Shown: positions 1 to 5,474 of the stretch, piece by piece
Position numbering within the stretch: position 1 is the stretch's first letter
Layout: each line of letters starts with the position of its first letter
Source of the DNA: Deinococcus sp.
Lineage (GTDB): Bacteria > Deinococcota > Deinococci > Deinococcales > Deinococcaceae
Assembly (NCBI GenBank): GCA_018260375.1
Contig: JAGLBF010000147.1
Coordinates: 1 to 5,550, forward strand
Length of the DNA stretch: 5,550 nt
Direction: 5' to 3'
Made by a program: the position numbers and the translations under genes
Notes under the pieces: model-generated
Database searches by the model: none
The model's input: only the letters and a program-made list of their open reading frames with translations
What the model was told of the DNA's origin: nothing

Positions 1-112
1 TGCAGGCAGTGTCTTAGCGACGGTGCGGCAATGAAGCGGAGTCCGTAGTACTTGTACTTGAGGGTCGTACCCGTACTTAAGGTTGGTCTACTGTTCTACA
101 GGAGTTCAGGCG

Positions 113-1528
113 TTAGCCTTCGTTGGGTTGCCCTTCACTGGGTTGTCCTTCGCTAGGTTGCTCGGCAGGTTGCTCACTGTCGGCGTTCTCCTGGGCGGGC
201 TGTGCTTCAGCGGCTTGCTCCCCTTCTTGGTTCTCATCCGTGGCGGGGCTGTTGCCTAGCTTGTTGGTGTCGCTTGCGGCAGCTTCAACCGTTTCGCTGT
301 TGAGCTGGGCAATGGCCTGGGCCAGTGCCCTGTCGCGCAGCAGGCTGATGTAGTAGTTGTTAAAGCCGTTTTCACCCAGTTGGTTGCGCATTTGCTGTAT
401 GGTCAGGCCATTTTGCTGGGCCAGCACCATCATCATCTGGTTAAATTCTGCCTGGCTGATCGACACCTTCAGGTCTTCGGCAAGCTGCTCTAGGGCCAGG
501 TCACGGCGCACGCGGATTTCAGCGTTCTTGGCCAGGTCTTTTTGAAACTCTTCCAGTTTGCCCTGCTCGCGCATAAAGGCTTCGTATTCGCCCCAGCGCA
601 CGCCCTGGCGACTCAGGTCGGCCTTAATTTCTTCCATCATCGCCTCGCGGCGGTTGCTGATCAAGATCTGGGGTACGTCCACTTGCATGCCGCTGACCAG
701 GTGCTCGATCAGCTCTTCGCGGCGTCCCATCTCGCCTTCTTGCTCGGCGCGGCGCAGCAGTTCTTCACGCAGGTCAGCACGCAGGCGCTCTAGGCTGTCA
801 AAGTTCAGGCTCTTGGCAAATTCATCACCAAGTTCTTGGCGCTGTTTGTGGCGCACGTCCAGCACTTTCACAGTGACAGTATGTTCAGGATGCTCGTGCT
901 CGCCGTGGCTGTGGGCAGGTACAGTAATCGTTACCTCGTCGCCTTTTTGCTTGCCTATCAGCGCTTGTTGCACGTGCTCTTCAGCAACGTCCAGGTAAAT
1001 AGGGTAGCTGCCGCCGTCTTCGCCCGGCTCTTCGATCATCACCATGTCGCTGACTTCGGAGGGGCGGTCTACGCTTTCAAAGGTGGCGTTGCGCTCTTGC
1101 AAGTCGCTCAGGGTGCGCTCCAGCACGTCGTCACTGATGTCAGGGGTCTGGCTGGTGAACTTCAGGCTCTGCCAGTCGCCGAGTGTTACTTCGGGATAGG
1201 TTTCGCCCTTTACGTTAAATTCAAAGCTCTGACCGTCTTTCAGTGTTCCAAAGTCAAAGTTGGCGTCAATGAGGTTGAGTTGCAGTTCTTGCAGTGCCTG
1301 CGAAAGTTGGGCGTTGACCAGTCGGTCACGAACTTCTTGTTCGATGTAGTCGCTGCCCACGCGCTTAGCCACCACGCTCTTGGGGGCCTTACCAGGACGA
1401 AAGCCGGGCACGCGCACGTCGCGCATCAACCCAGTCCACACCTGCTCGTAGGCGCGTGAAACTTCGGTGGCGGGCGCCGTAACCTTAATGTTTACCTTGT
1501 TGCCGTCTTTGCTCAGTAGCTCTGCCAT
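113..1528 (-). CDS. tig: Trigger factor, ribosome-associated chaperone / PPIase-family protein
   Basis: This 471-residue protein is trigger factor, which binds at the ribosomal exit tunnel and shields nascent chains in the cytosol. The N-terminal ribosome-binding domain (about residues 1-112) carries the signature loop GFRPGKAP at 42-49. A FKBP-like domain follows (about 150-230). It is poorly conserved and holds a His-rich loop, HSHGEHEHPEH, at 206-216. A long helical C-terminal chaperone domain (about 235-412) comes next, then a low-complexity Q/E/A/P tail (about 414-471) ending in PSEGQ-type repeats. I chose the ATG at 1526-1528 because AGGAG (1533-1537) lies 4 nt upstream and the protein starts MAELLSKDG; extending to the TTG at 1562-1564 would put that site inside the gene. 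It lies downstream of a tRNA terminator, so it should have its own promoter in 1541-1655, where I see no convincing one. Partner genes such as clpP/clpX would lie beyond the window edge and cannot be checked. Confidence 0.96.
   Translation of the reverse strand: MAELLSKDGNKVNIKVTAPATEVSRAYEQVWTGLMRDVRVPGFRPGKAPKSVVAKRVGSDYIEQEVRDRLVNAQLSQALQELQLNLIDANFDFGTLKDGQSFEFNVKGETYPEVTLGDWQSLKFTSQTPDISDDVLERTLSDLQERNATFESVDRPSEVSDMVMIEEPGEDGGSYPIYLDVAEEHVQQALIGKQKGDEVTITVPAHSHGEHEHPEHTVTVKVLDVRHKQRQELGDEFAKSLNFDSLERLRADLREELLRRAEQEGEMGRREELIEHLVSGMQVDVPQILISNRREAMMEEIKADLSRQGVRWGEYEAFMREQGKLEEFQKDLAKNAEIRVRRDLALEQLAEDLKVSISQAEFNQMMMVLAQQNGLTIQQMRNQLGENGFNNYYISLLRDRALAQAIAQLNSETVEAAASDTNKLGNSPATDENQEGEQAAEAQPAQENADSEQPAEQPSEGQPSEGQPNEG
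117..154. repeat. 15-bp tandem repeat inside the 3' end of tig
   Basis: Two adjacent 15-bp units (125-139 and 140-154, differing at two positions) plus a partial unit (117-124) encode the repeated PSEGQ peptide at the end of trigger factor. The period is a multiple of three, so unit gain or loss changes tail length without a frameshift. A related but diverged stretch (EQPAEQ) continues to about 175. Confidence 0.75.
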
Positions 1529-1532
1529 ATCT

Positions 1533-1537
1533 CTCCT
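1533..1537 (-). promoter_or_regulatory. Shine-Dalgarno site of tig
   Basis: On the minus strand AGGAG (AGGAGAG if extended) sits 4 nt before the ATG at 1526-1528. It decides the start codon: the in-frame upstream TTG at 1562-1564 has no comparable site. Confidence 0.8.
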
Positions 1538-1655
1538 GTAAAACTTCAGTCCGTGATGGTGCAATTTGTGTGGTACATAGAACTTTGGAGCATAAAAACC
1601 AAATCAATCAGGCTTATCCAAACTGCAGGCATACCGAATACAGCTGGTATGAATG

Positions 1656-1686
1656 AAAAAACGGCCCCCGCAAGGGCCGCCTTTTT
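1656..1686 (-). terminator. Rho-independent terminator after tRNA-Leu (bidirectional shape)
   Basis: A GC-rich stem pairs CGGCCC (1662-1667) with GGGCCG (1674-1679) around a 6-nt loop, extendable by a G-T pair. On the minus strand it is followed by six Ts (complement of 1656-1661). On the plus strand five Ts follow at 1682-1686, so it could work in both directions. It starts right after the encoded CCA end of tRNA-Leu and separates the tRNA unit from tig. Confidence 0.88.
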
Positions 1687-1687
1687 C

Positions 1688-1772
1688 TGGTGCGAGGAAA
1701 GGGACTTGAACCCTCACATCTTGCGATACCAGATCCTAAGTCTGGCGCGTCTACCAGTTCCGCCATCCCCGC
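1688..1772 (-). tRNA. tRNA-Leu (anticodon TAG), CCA encoded
   Basis: The minus strand folds as a class II tRNA. The 7-bp acceptor stem pairs GCGGGGA (from 1772) with TCCTCGC (1692-1698), with one G-T pair. The anticodon stem CCAGA/TCTGG encloses loop CTTAGGA, giving anticodon TAG (complement of 1736-1738), which reads CTA and related Leu codons. A long variable arm is present, as expected for leucine tRNA, and the T arm contains GGTTCAAGT. The discriminator is A (1691) and the 3' CCA is encoded at 1688-1690. It lies 56 nt downstream of tRNA-His with no promoter or terminator seen between, so the two are probably processed from one transcript. Confidence 0.97.
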
Positions 1773-1828
1773 GTTTTGCCAGTATACGGAATGCTTGACC
1801 GCACGCAGCTTTGGAACCTTTATGAATT

Positions 1829-1906
<78 letters not shown>

Positions 1907-1946
1907 ATATACTCGCAGCCGTTATTGGCGTACTGTGAGCCTGACT

Positions 1947-1975
1947 ATGCTAAAGAATTGCCCGCCCGCTGTCAA
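1947..1975 (-). promoter_or_regulatory. Housekeeping-sigma promoter for the tRNA-His/tRNA-Leu unit
   Basis: On the minus strand a perfect -35 TTGACA (complement of 1970-1975) is followed by a 17-nt spacer and a -10 TAGCAT (complement of 1947-1952, 4 of 6 consensus matches). Transcription would start near 1940, giving a leader of roughly 35 nt before tRNA-His, a usual distance for a tRNA gene. Confidence 0.8.
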
Positions 1976-2048
1976 GGGCTAGGGCAGTACAGGCTACGTT
2001 GGGTGGAGGGGCGGTACTGACACCTGATGTTGGTCAAAGGGCGTGTGG

Positions 2049-2307
2049 GTGCTTGCCGGGCAGGCCTACCGTCACTGTTTTCCTATGCACATCATTCAGT
2101 ATGGGGTGTGGCTATATCACCAGTTTGAGTTACCGCGATATTGAAGCATTGCTTCTGGAACGCAATATTCAGGTGACCTACTCAGCTTATTGAGAACGGC
2201 GCAGTTTGGCATGAGGAGAAAGAGTTGCGGAGTGTGTCCGGTGGTAGCTACTCTTCCCAAATGGATATGAACTGCTGCCGTTACCAATAGACGGTGTGGA
2301 CACTAAT
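2049..2307 (+). pseudogene. Decayed IS6-family transposase, N-terminal remnant
   Basis: Conceptual translation in pieces gives the N-terminal part of an IS6-type DDE transposase. In the frame from 2061 it reads AYRH then FPMHIIQYGVWLYHQF (to 2126), the family's typical helix-turn-helix region. The match then jumps frame at about 2122-2127, equivalent to a small deletion of about 5 nt, and continues as SLSYRDIEALLLERN up to a TGA at 2191. Further fragments include QFG (about 2202-2210) and QMD (2258-2266). A 2-nt slip then leads into ELLPLPIDGVDTNLRL, which resembles the segment after the first catalytic Asp. A GTG at 2049 could be the old start. The C-terminal half, with the other catalytic residues, is missing and the ABC-F gene begins at that edge. 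I see no convincing terminal inverted repeats. The family call is from recognised motifs, not a search. Confidence 0.75.
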
Positions 2308-3915
2308 TTACGGCTGAATGCCTGCGGTGGCTTGGCTGTCCAGCCGCACTATGAGCCCGGCTACCCGCTCTATCAGTCGCCGCTCATGGGTCGCCAGTAG
2401 CACCGTCCCCGTGTAGCCGCGCAGTACCTCCTCCAGTACGTCCACCATCTGCGGGTCAAGGTGGTTAGTCGGTTCGTCCAACAGCAGCACCTGCGCCCGC
2501 GTGACGCTGAGACGGGCGAGACTCAGCCGAGTACGTTGTCCACCGGAGAGGTGCGAGATAGACGTACTTGGTGCCGGTAGAAACAGTTGCGCAGTGATTT
2601 CGTAGAGCTGGTGCGGGGTCAGTAGCTCGTTGGCGTCCAGCAAGGCCCCCGCTAGAGTACCGAAGCCTGAAAGTTCTTCACCCTGTTGCTCAGACGCGTA
2701 AAGCGTAACTGGCCCCCAGATAACCTCACCCCCATAGGGTAACTGACCCCGCAGCGCCGCCAGCAGCGTACTTTTACCTGCGCCATTTTCACCTACCAGG
2801 GCAACTTTCTCGCCGCGCCGCACGTGAAGGTTTAGGCCGCCCAACACCAGCTTTTCCCCACGCTGCACGGTCAAATTCTGAACTCGTAGCACATCAGATG
2901 GGCCAGCGGGAATGGGCGGCAAATCCAGTGTGAGGTGACGGTGGTCGGCAAATGGTTTAGCCACGACTTCAGTATCCATGCGTTCTAGACGGCGTTCTAG
3001 TGCACGAGCACGACCTGCCAGTTTGTTTGAAACATTCTGCGCCTTGTTCTTAGCCTGTAACAGCGGCACATTTCCGGCCCTTCTATGGCTGAATTTATCA
3101 GCACTTCGACCCATCGATTTTAGCGCGCCCCTCTCCTCGTCCAAAGCAGCTCGCTTACGTCGGTATGCCTGGTAATCCCGCTCCTGCGCCGCCCGCTGCA
3201 CCTCACGCAACTGCATCGCTTCTGAATAAGACGCGGAGTAAATGGTCAGGGTACCGCGCTCTAGCTCGGCGGTGTGGGTGGTGACCGTATTCAGAAAAGT
3301 ACGGTCATGGCTAACCAGCACAAACGCCGCTGGGCTGGCCCAGATCCAGCCTTCCAGCCAGGCGAGACCCCCCGCATCAAGGTGGTTGGTAGGTTCATCC
3401 AGCAAGTAGATGTCAGCAGGTGCAAGCAATAGCGAGGCTAGAAGTAGCCGCCGCGTTTGTCCGCCTGAAAGCGCATCAGCCTGCGCCTCAGGCTCCAAAC
3501 CCAAAGCGGTCAGGATAGTTTCAGCCTGCACGACAAAGTCGTAGCCGCCTGCCAAACGGTAGGCTTCTTCGACTTCAGCAAACTCGCTGAGGGCTTCAGG
3601 CGTACCAGCCTCTAATCCCGCTGTTGCCAGTGCGTAACGCTGCGCCGCCTGCCGTAGGGGACTCGGCTGCACAGCGTCCAGCACACTCCCCGTTAGTTCG
3701 CCCGCTTGCTGGGTCAGGTAAGCGATGCGGCCCGTGTGTCGCACTTCGCCGGCTGTAGGTGCCAGTTCGCCCGCCAGAATTCGCAGCAAAGAAGTCTTGC
3801 CGCTGCCGTTTTCCCCAATCAGGCCCAGGCGTTCGCCAGGATTGAGGGTGAGTGAGATGTTATCAAAGATAAGATGGTCGCCATAAGTCAGGGCGACAGT
3901 ATGAGCTTGTAACAA
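2308..3915 (-). CDS. ABC-F family ATPase, probable ribosome-protection / translation factor
   Basis: This 535-residue protein has two ATP-binding domains and no membrane segments, the layout of ABC-F proteins, which act on the ribosomal E site rather than in transport. Domain 1 has Walker A GENGSGKT (34-41), signature LSGGQ (149-153), Walker B with catalytic Glu174 in LLDEPTNHLD, and switch His203. A basic helical linker (about 225-322) matches the position of the P-site tRNA-interaction motif. Domain 2 has GENGAGKS (375-382), LSGGQ (456-460), catalytic Glu481 and His510. Both sites look intact. The basic linker resembles antibiotic-resistance ABC-Fs such as the Lsa/Msr group more than EttA to my eye, but a housekeeping role is possible. 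I chose TTG at 3913-3915 because GGAGG (3923-3927) lies 7 nt upstream and the product starts MLQAHTVALTYGDH. The longer reading from TTG 3949-3951 would place that site within the gene. I see no terminator downstream. The gene has a long upstream non-coding region. Confidence 0.92.
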   Translation of the reverse strand: MLQAHTVALTYGDHLIFDNISLTLNPGERLGLIGENGSGKTSLLRILAGELAPTAGEVRHTGRIAYLTQQAGELTGSVLDAVQPSPLRQAAQRYALATAGLEAGTPEALSEFAEVEEAYRLAGGYDFVVQAETILTALGLEPEAQADALSGGQTRRLLLASLLLAPADIYLLDEPTNHLDAGGLAWLEGWIWASPAAFVLVSHDRTFLNTVTTHTAELERGTLTIYSASYSEAMQLREVQRAAQERDYQAYRRKRAALDEERGALKSMGRSADKFSHRRAGNVPLLQAKNKAQNVSNKLAGRARALERRLERMDTEVVAKPFADHRHLTLDLPPIPAGPSDVLRVQNLTVQRGEKLVLGGLNLHVRRGEKVALVGENGAGKSTLLAALRGQLPYGGEVIWGPVTLYASEQQGEELSGFGTLAGALLDANELLTPHQLYEITAQLFLPAPSTSISHLSGGQRTRLSLARLSVTRAQVLLLDEPTNHLDPQMVDVLEEVLRGYTGTVLLATHERRLIERVAGLIVRLDSQATAGIQP

Positions 3916-3922
3916 AAGATTT

Positions 3923-3927
3923 CCTCC
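3923..3927 (-). promoter_or_regulatory. Shine-Dalgarno site of the ABC-F gene
   Basis: GGAGG on the minus strand lies 7 nt before the TTG at 3913-3915, an ideal spacing. It moves the start 12 codons downstream of the longest open frame and shows that a TTG initiation codon is used. Confidence 0.8.
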
Positions 3928-4175
3928 ACAGGGTTCAGTTGTCGGTAGCAAAAGCTGCTCCAGACGACGAAAACGAATTGCAGAAAAATCAGTTGCTCAA
4001 GTTCATTGAGTCCTTTGAATGAAGAAAGGCCGAACCACCCGTAGATGCCTTAAAGCGTGGGCGCGTTGGGGAGAGTGTAATTGATACTGAGGCAAAGAGC
4101 AAATAGGTTCATTGAACGTGACTGCTTAGCGCGTAAGTGCGGGCATCAGAAGCGAATTCTGGAAAATAGCAAGTA
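3928..4175. other. Non-coding upstream region of the ABC-F gene
   Basis: There is no convincing gene here. On the minus strand there is a five-codon ATG-to-TGA frame (4006 down to 3989, MNLSN) preceded 4 nt upstream by AAAGGA (4011-4016). Nearby, two mutually exclusive small stems are possible: TTCATT/AATGAA (4002-4007 with 4018-4023), or CTCAA/TTGAG within about 3996-4010, the latter followed by a T5 run. The near-palindrome GTTCATTGAAC (4107-4117) recurs imperfectly at 4001-4011. I found no clear -35/-10 pair; the promoter of the ABC-F gene is probably somewhere in this stretch. Confidence 0.4.
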
Positions 4176-4310
4176 ATACGGATTCCGATTGATTTGGCGT
4201 ACTTCCGAATCAATTCGAGCGGATGCGAGTGGGAACAGCATACGGATTCCGCGGTATGGAGCCGTAGGCGGCGCTTTTCCGACTGTGGTGGAATTTAGCG
4301 GAATCCGTAT
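4176..4310. repeat. MITE-like intergenic repeat with 12-bp inverted ends
   Basis: A 135-bp unit starts with ATACGGATTCCG (4176-4187) and ends with its exact reverse complement (4299-4310). A third, direct copy of the same 12-mer lies inside (4240-4251). Between the first two copies an imperfect hairpin pairs ATTGATTTGG (4188-4197) with CCGAATCAAT (4205-4214). There is no transposase inside. I know similar 'TACGGATTCCG' sequences as short non-coding dispersed repeats in Deinococcus, but I cannot count copies here. No clear target-site duplication is visible at its edges. Confidence 0.7.
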
Positions 4311-4420
4311 CAAACGGCGAAGACACTCTCTGGCGAGGCGTCCCTACTTTCTAGCCCGAACCCCGGTTGTACGACCGTTGCACGCGGCGGTCAGAGCTGA
4401 CAGCGTATGAAACGGCCCAA
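4311..4420. other. Short intergenic spacer between the repeat and the tRNA-Ala terminator
   Basis: I see no gene. The only structure is a weak 5-bp inverted repeat, GACCG (4373-4377) with CGGTC (4388-4392), without a T run. An open frame that crosses this stretch begins inside the repeat element and is not credible as a gene. Confidence 0.4.
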
Positions 4421-4454
4421 ATAGAAGAAAGACACTGTGCAGGACAGTGTCTTT
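4421..4454 (-). terminator. Rho-independent terminator after tRNA-Ala
   Basis: A perfect 11-bp stem pairs AAAGACACTGT (4428-4438) with ACAGTGTCTTT (4444-4454) around a 5-nt loop. On the minus strand it is followed by a T-rich tail (TTTCTTCTATTT). It begins two bases after the encoded CCA of tRNA-Ala. Confidence 0.88.
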
Positions 4455-4456
4455 GT

Positions 4457-4532
4457 TGGTGGAGCCAAGCGGGATCGAACCGCTGACCTTCTGCATGCCA
4501 TGCAGACGCGCTCCCAGCTGCGCCATGGCCCC
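4457..4532 (-). tRNA. tRNA-Ala (anticodon GGC), CCA encoded
   Basis: A standard 76-nt cloverleaf including CCA. The acceptor GGGGCCA (from 4532) pairs with TGGCTCC (4461-4467), with one G-T pair. The anticodon stem TCTGC/GCAGA encloses loop ATGGCAT, giving anticodon GGC (complement of 4497-4499), which reads GCC and GCT. The T arm contains the GGTTCGATC loop motif. The discriminator is A (4460) and CCA is encoded at 4457-4459. It is a single-gene unit with its own promoter (4570-4598) and terminator (4421-4454). Confidence 0.97.
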
Positions 4533-4569
4533 ACATGCGTTTACTGCTTACCTCTTGCAAGGCTTAGAT

Positions 4570-4598
4570 AGAGTAACAGTGACGCACTCCTTTGTCAA
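4570..4598 (-). promoter_or_regulatory. Promoter of tRNA-Ala
   Basis: On the minus strand a perfect -35 TTGACA (complement of 4593-4598) is separated by 17 nt from a weaker -10 TACTCT (complement of 4570-4575). The expected start point is about 30 nt upstream of the tRNA. The architecture matches that of the tRNA-His promoter in this window. Confidence 0.72.
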
Positions 4599-4633
4599 TA
4601 CGGGCTAGTATTCGCCTTGTGTACCTACCCAAA

Positions 4634-4666
4634 GGAGGGTGACCAGCACTCTGCCAGCAGCCCTCC
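4634..4666 (-). terminator. Possible weak terminator of the solute-binding protein gene
   Basis: GGAGGG (4634-4639) pairs with CCCTCC (4661-4666) across a 21-nt loop that contains a small GCA/TGC pairing. The tail on the minus strand is only three Ts, so this is a weak candidate, but it sits about 40 nt after the stop codon, between that gene and the tRNA-Ala promoter. Confidence 0.3.
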
Positions 4667-4702
4667 CCAGTTACAGCAGTGACTTTATGTATACCGAGGC
4701 AG

Positions 4703-5461
4703 TTATTTACAGCGGACGTCTTGCCCAAACCACTGACTGCTCAGCTTGGCGTACTCGCCGTTCTTTTGTACGGTGGCAATACCCGTATTGACTGCATCAA
4801 GCAGGGTTTTGTTCCCCTTTTTGACGGCCATACCGATACGCTCTTCGTAAACGCTGTCGCCCACCACGAACATGCCAGGGTTAGCTTTAGCGGCGGCAAG
4901 GCTGTAAAACTTCTCGTTAACCATCGCGGTGACGCGGCCCGATTGCAGGGCTTGTAGGGCCTTGGCGTTATCAGGAAAGGTTTTCACCGAGTTTTTGCCA
5001 AAGAGTTTTTCAATGACTGGCACATAGGTGGTGCCTAGCTGGGTGCTGATCTGCTTGCCTTTGAGGCCTGCGGCGGTGGTAGGGCCGCCCTTTTTGGCCA
5101 GGATAATAGCTCCTGAGCAGTAGTGGGGGTTAGTAAAGTCTACGGCCTTTTGGCGCTCGGGGGTAATGCCGTGCGACGAAATCACAAGGTCATAGCGGTC
5201 GCTTCCCAGACCGATCAGCAGGTTGTCAAAGGGCTGATTTACCCACACGGCCTTGACACCCATCTGCTTGGCAATCAGGTTGCCTAGCTCATACTCAAAG
5301 CCCTTCATGGTGTTGCCTTCCATAAAGGTAAAGGGCCTAAATTCGGCGTTGGTGGCGATGCGGATGGTGCCGCTTGATTTGATGGTGGCGAGGTCACGGG
5401 CCTGGGCCTGGGGTATAGACAGGGCCAGCAGGCCGCTGGCGAGCAAGATGAGCTTTTTCAT
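4703..5461 (-). CDS. Amino-acid-type ABC transporter solute-binding protein (family 3)
   Basis: This 252-residue secreted protein should capture a polar solute, probably an amino acid, and deliver it to an ABC importer. Residues 1-21 form a signal peptide (KK, a hydrophobic core, then AQA before Arg22); there is no lipobox Cys. The mature part shows family-3 features: IRIATNAEFRPFTF (33-46), the GFEYEL signature (54-59), and SSHGITPERQKAVDFTNPHY (95-114), with Arg103 in the place of the ligand-carboxylate-binding Arg. In the later hinge region, GRVTAMVNE (175-183) has Thr and Asn where the family usually has Asp (GRVDAVVxD), so ligand recognition may differ. Two Cys (115, 251) are present. 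No permease or ATPase gene is adjacent in view, so it may serve a transporter encoded elsewhere. The ATG at 5459-5461 has no Shine-Dalgarno, but a -10 box lies 7 nt before it, suggesting a leaderless mRNA. The substrate cannot be named. Confidence 0.93.
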   Translation of the reverse strand: MKKLILLASGLLALSIPQAQARDLATIKSSGTIRIATNAEFRPFTFMEGNTMKGFEYELGNLIAKQMGVKAVWVNQPFDNLLIGLGSDRYDLVISSHGITPERQKAVDFTNPHYCSGAIILAKKGGPTTAAGLKGKQISTQLGTTYVPVIEKLFGKNSVKTFPDNAKALQALQSGRVTAMVNEKFYSLAAAKANPGMFVVGDSVYEERIGMAVKKGNKTLLDAVNTGIATVQKNGEYAKLSSQWFGQDVRCK

Positions 5462-5468
5462 GATTTAT

Positions 5469-5474
5469 ATTTTA
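5469..5474 (-). promoter_or_regulatory. -10 box for a leaderless transcript of the solute-binding protein gene
   Basis: TAAAAT on the minus strand (5 of 6 matches to TATAAT) ends 7 nt before the ATG, so transcription would begin at or next to the start codon. No Shine-Dalgarno occurs in the intervening bases. I see no good -35 at 16-18 nt upstream. Leaderless mRNAs with a TANNNT box at this distance are well known in Deinococcus. Confidence 0.65.

Noticed and set aside
46..80. Cluster of GTAC words and a GGGT/ACCC mini-hairpin downstream of tig
   Set aside because: The stem is only 4 bp and no T run follows on the minus strand, so it cannot be supported as the tig terminator; the GTAC repeats may be chance.
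836..1459. Long plus-strand open frame of 207 codons opposite tig
   Set aside because: It is the antisense shadow of a clear trigger factor gene; composition follows from the opposite strand and no family is recognisable.
1590..1625. Possible tig promoter with TATGCT as -10
   Set aside because: No acceptable -35 lies 16-18 nt upstream; several equally weak boxes occur in this AT-rich stretch, so none can be chosen.
2234..2303. Inverted hexamers GTGTCC and GGACAC flanking the transposase fragment
   Set aside because: Six-bp matches 58 nt apart are expected by chance, they lie inside the transposase similarity rather than at its ends, and they do not resemble IS6 termini.
2978..3175. Plus-strand open frame opposite the ABC-F linker
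   Set aside because: Arg/Ser/Ala-rich antisense shadow of the basic helical linker; no start signal and no recognisable family.
4189..4410. Plus-strand open frame of 73 codons starting inside the repeat element
   Set aside because: Its first third is simply the translated repeat (ESIRADAS...SIRIP...), it has no ribosome-binding site I can see, and no recognisable domain. Such frames arise wherever this repeat occurs.
4344..4560. Minus-strand open frames across tRNA-Ala
   Set aside because: They are translations of the tRNA and its terminator, with the typical 'GSIPLGST' pattern of tRNA shadows.
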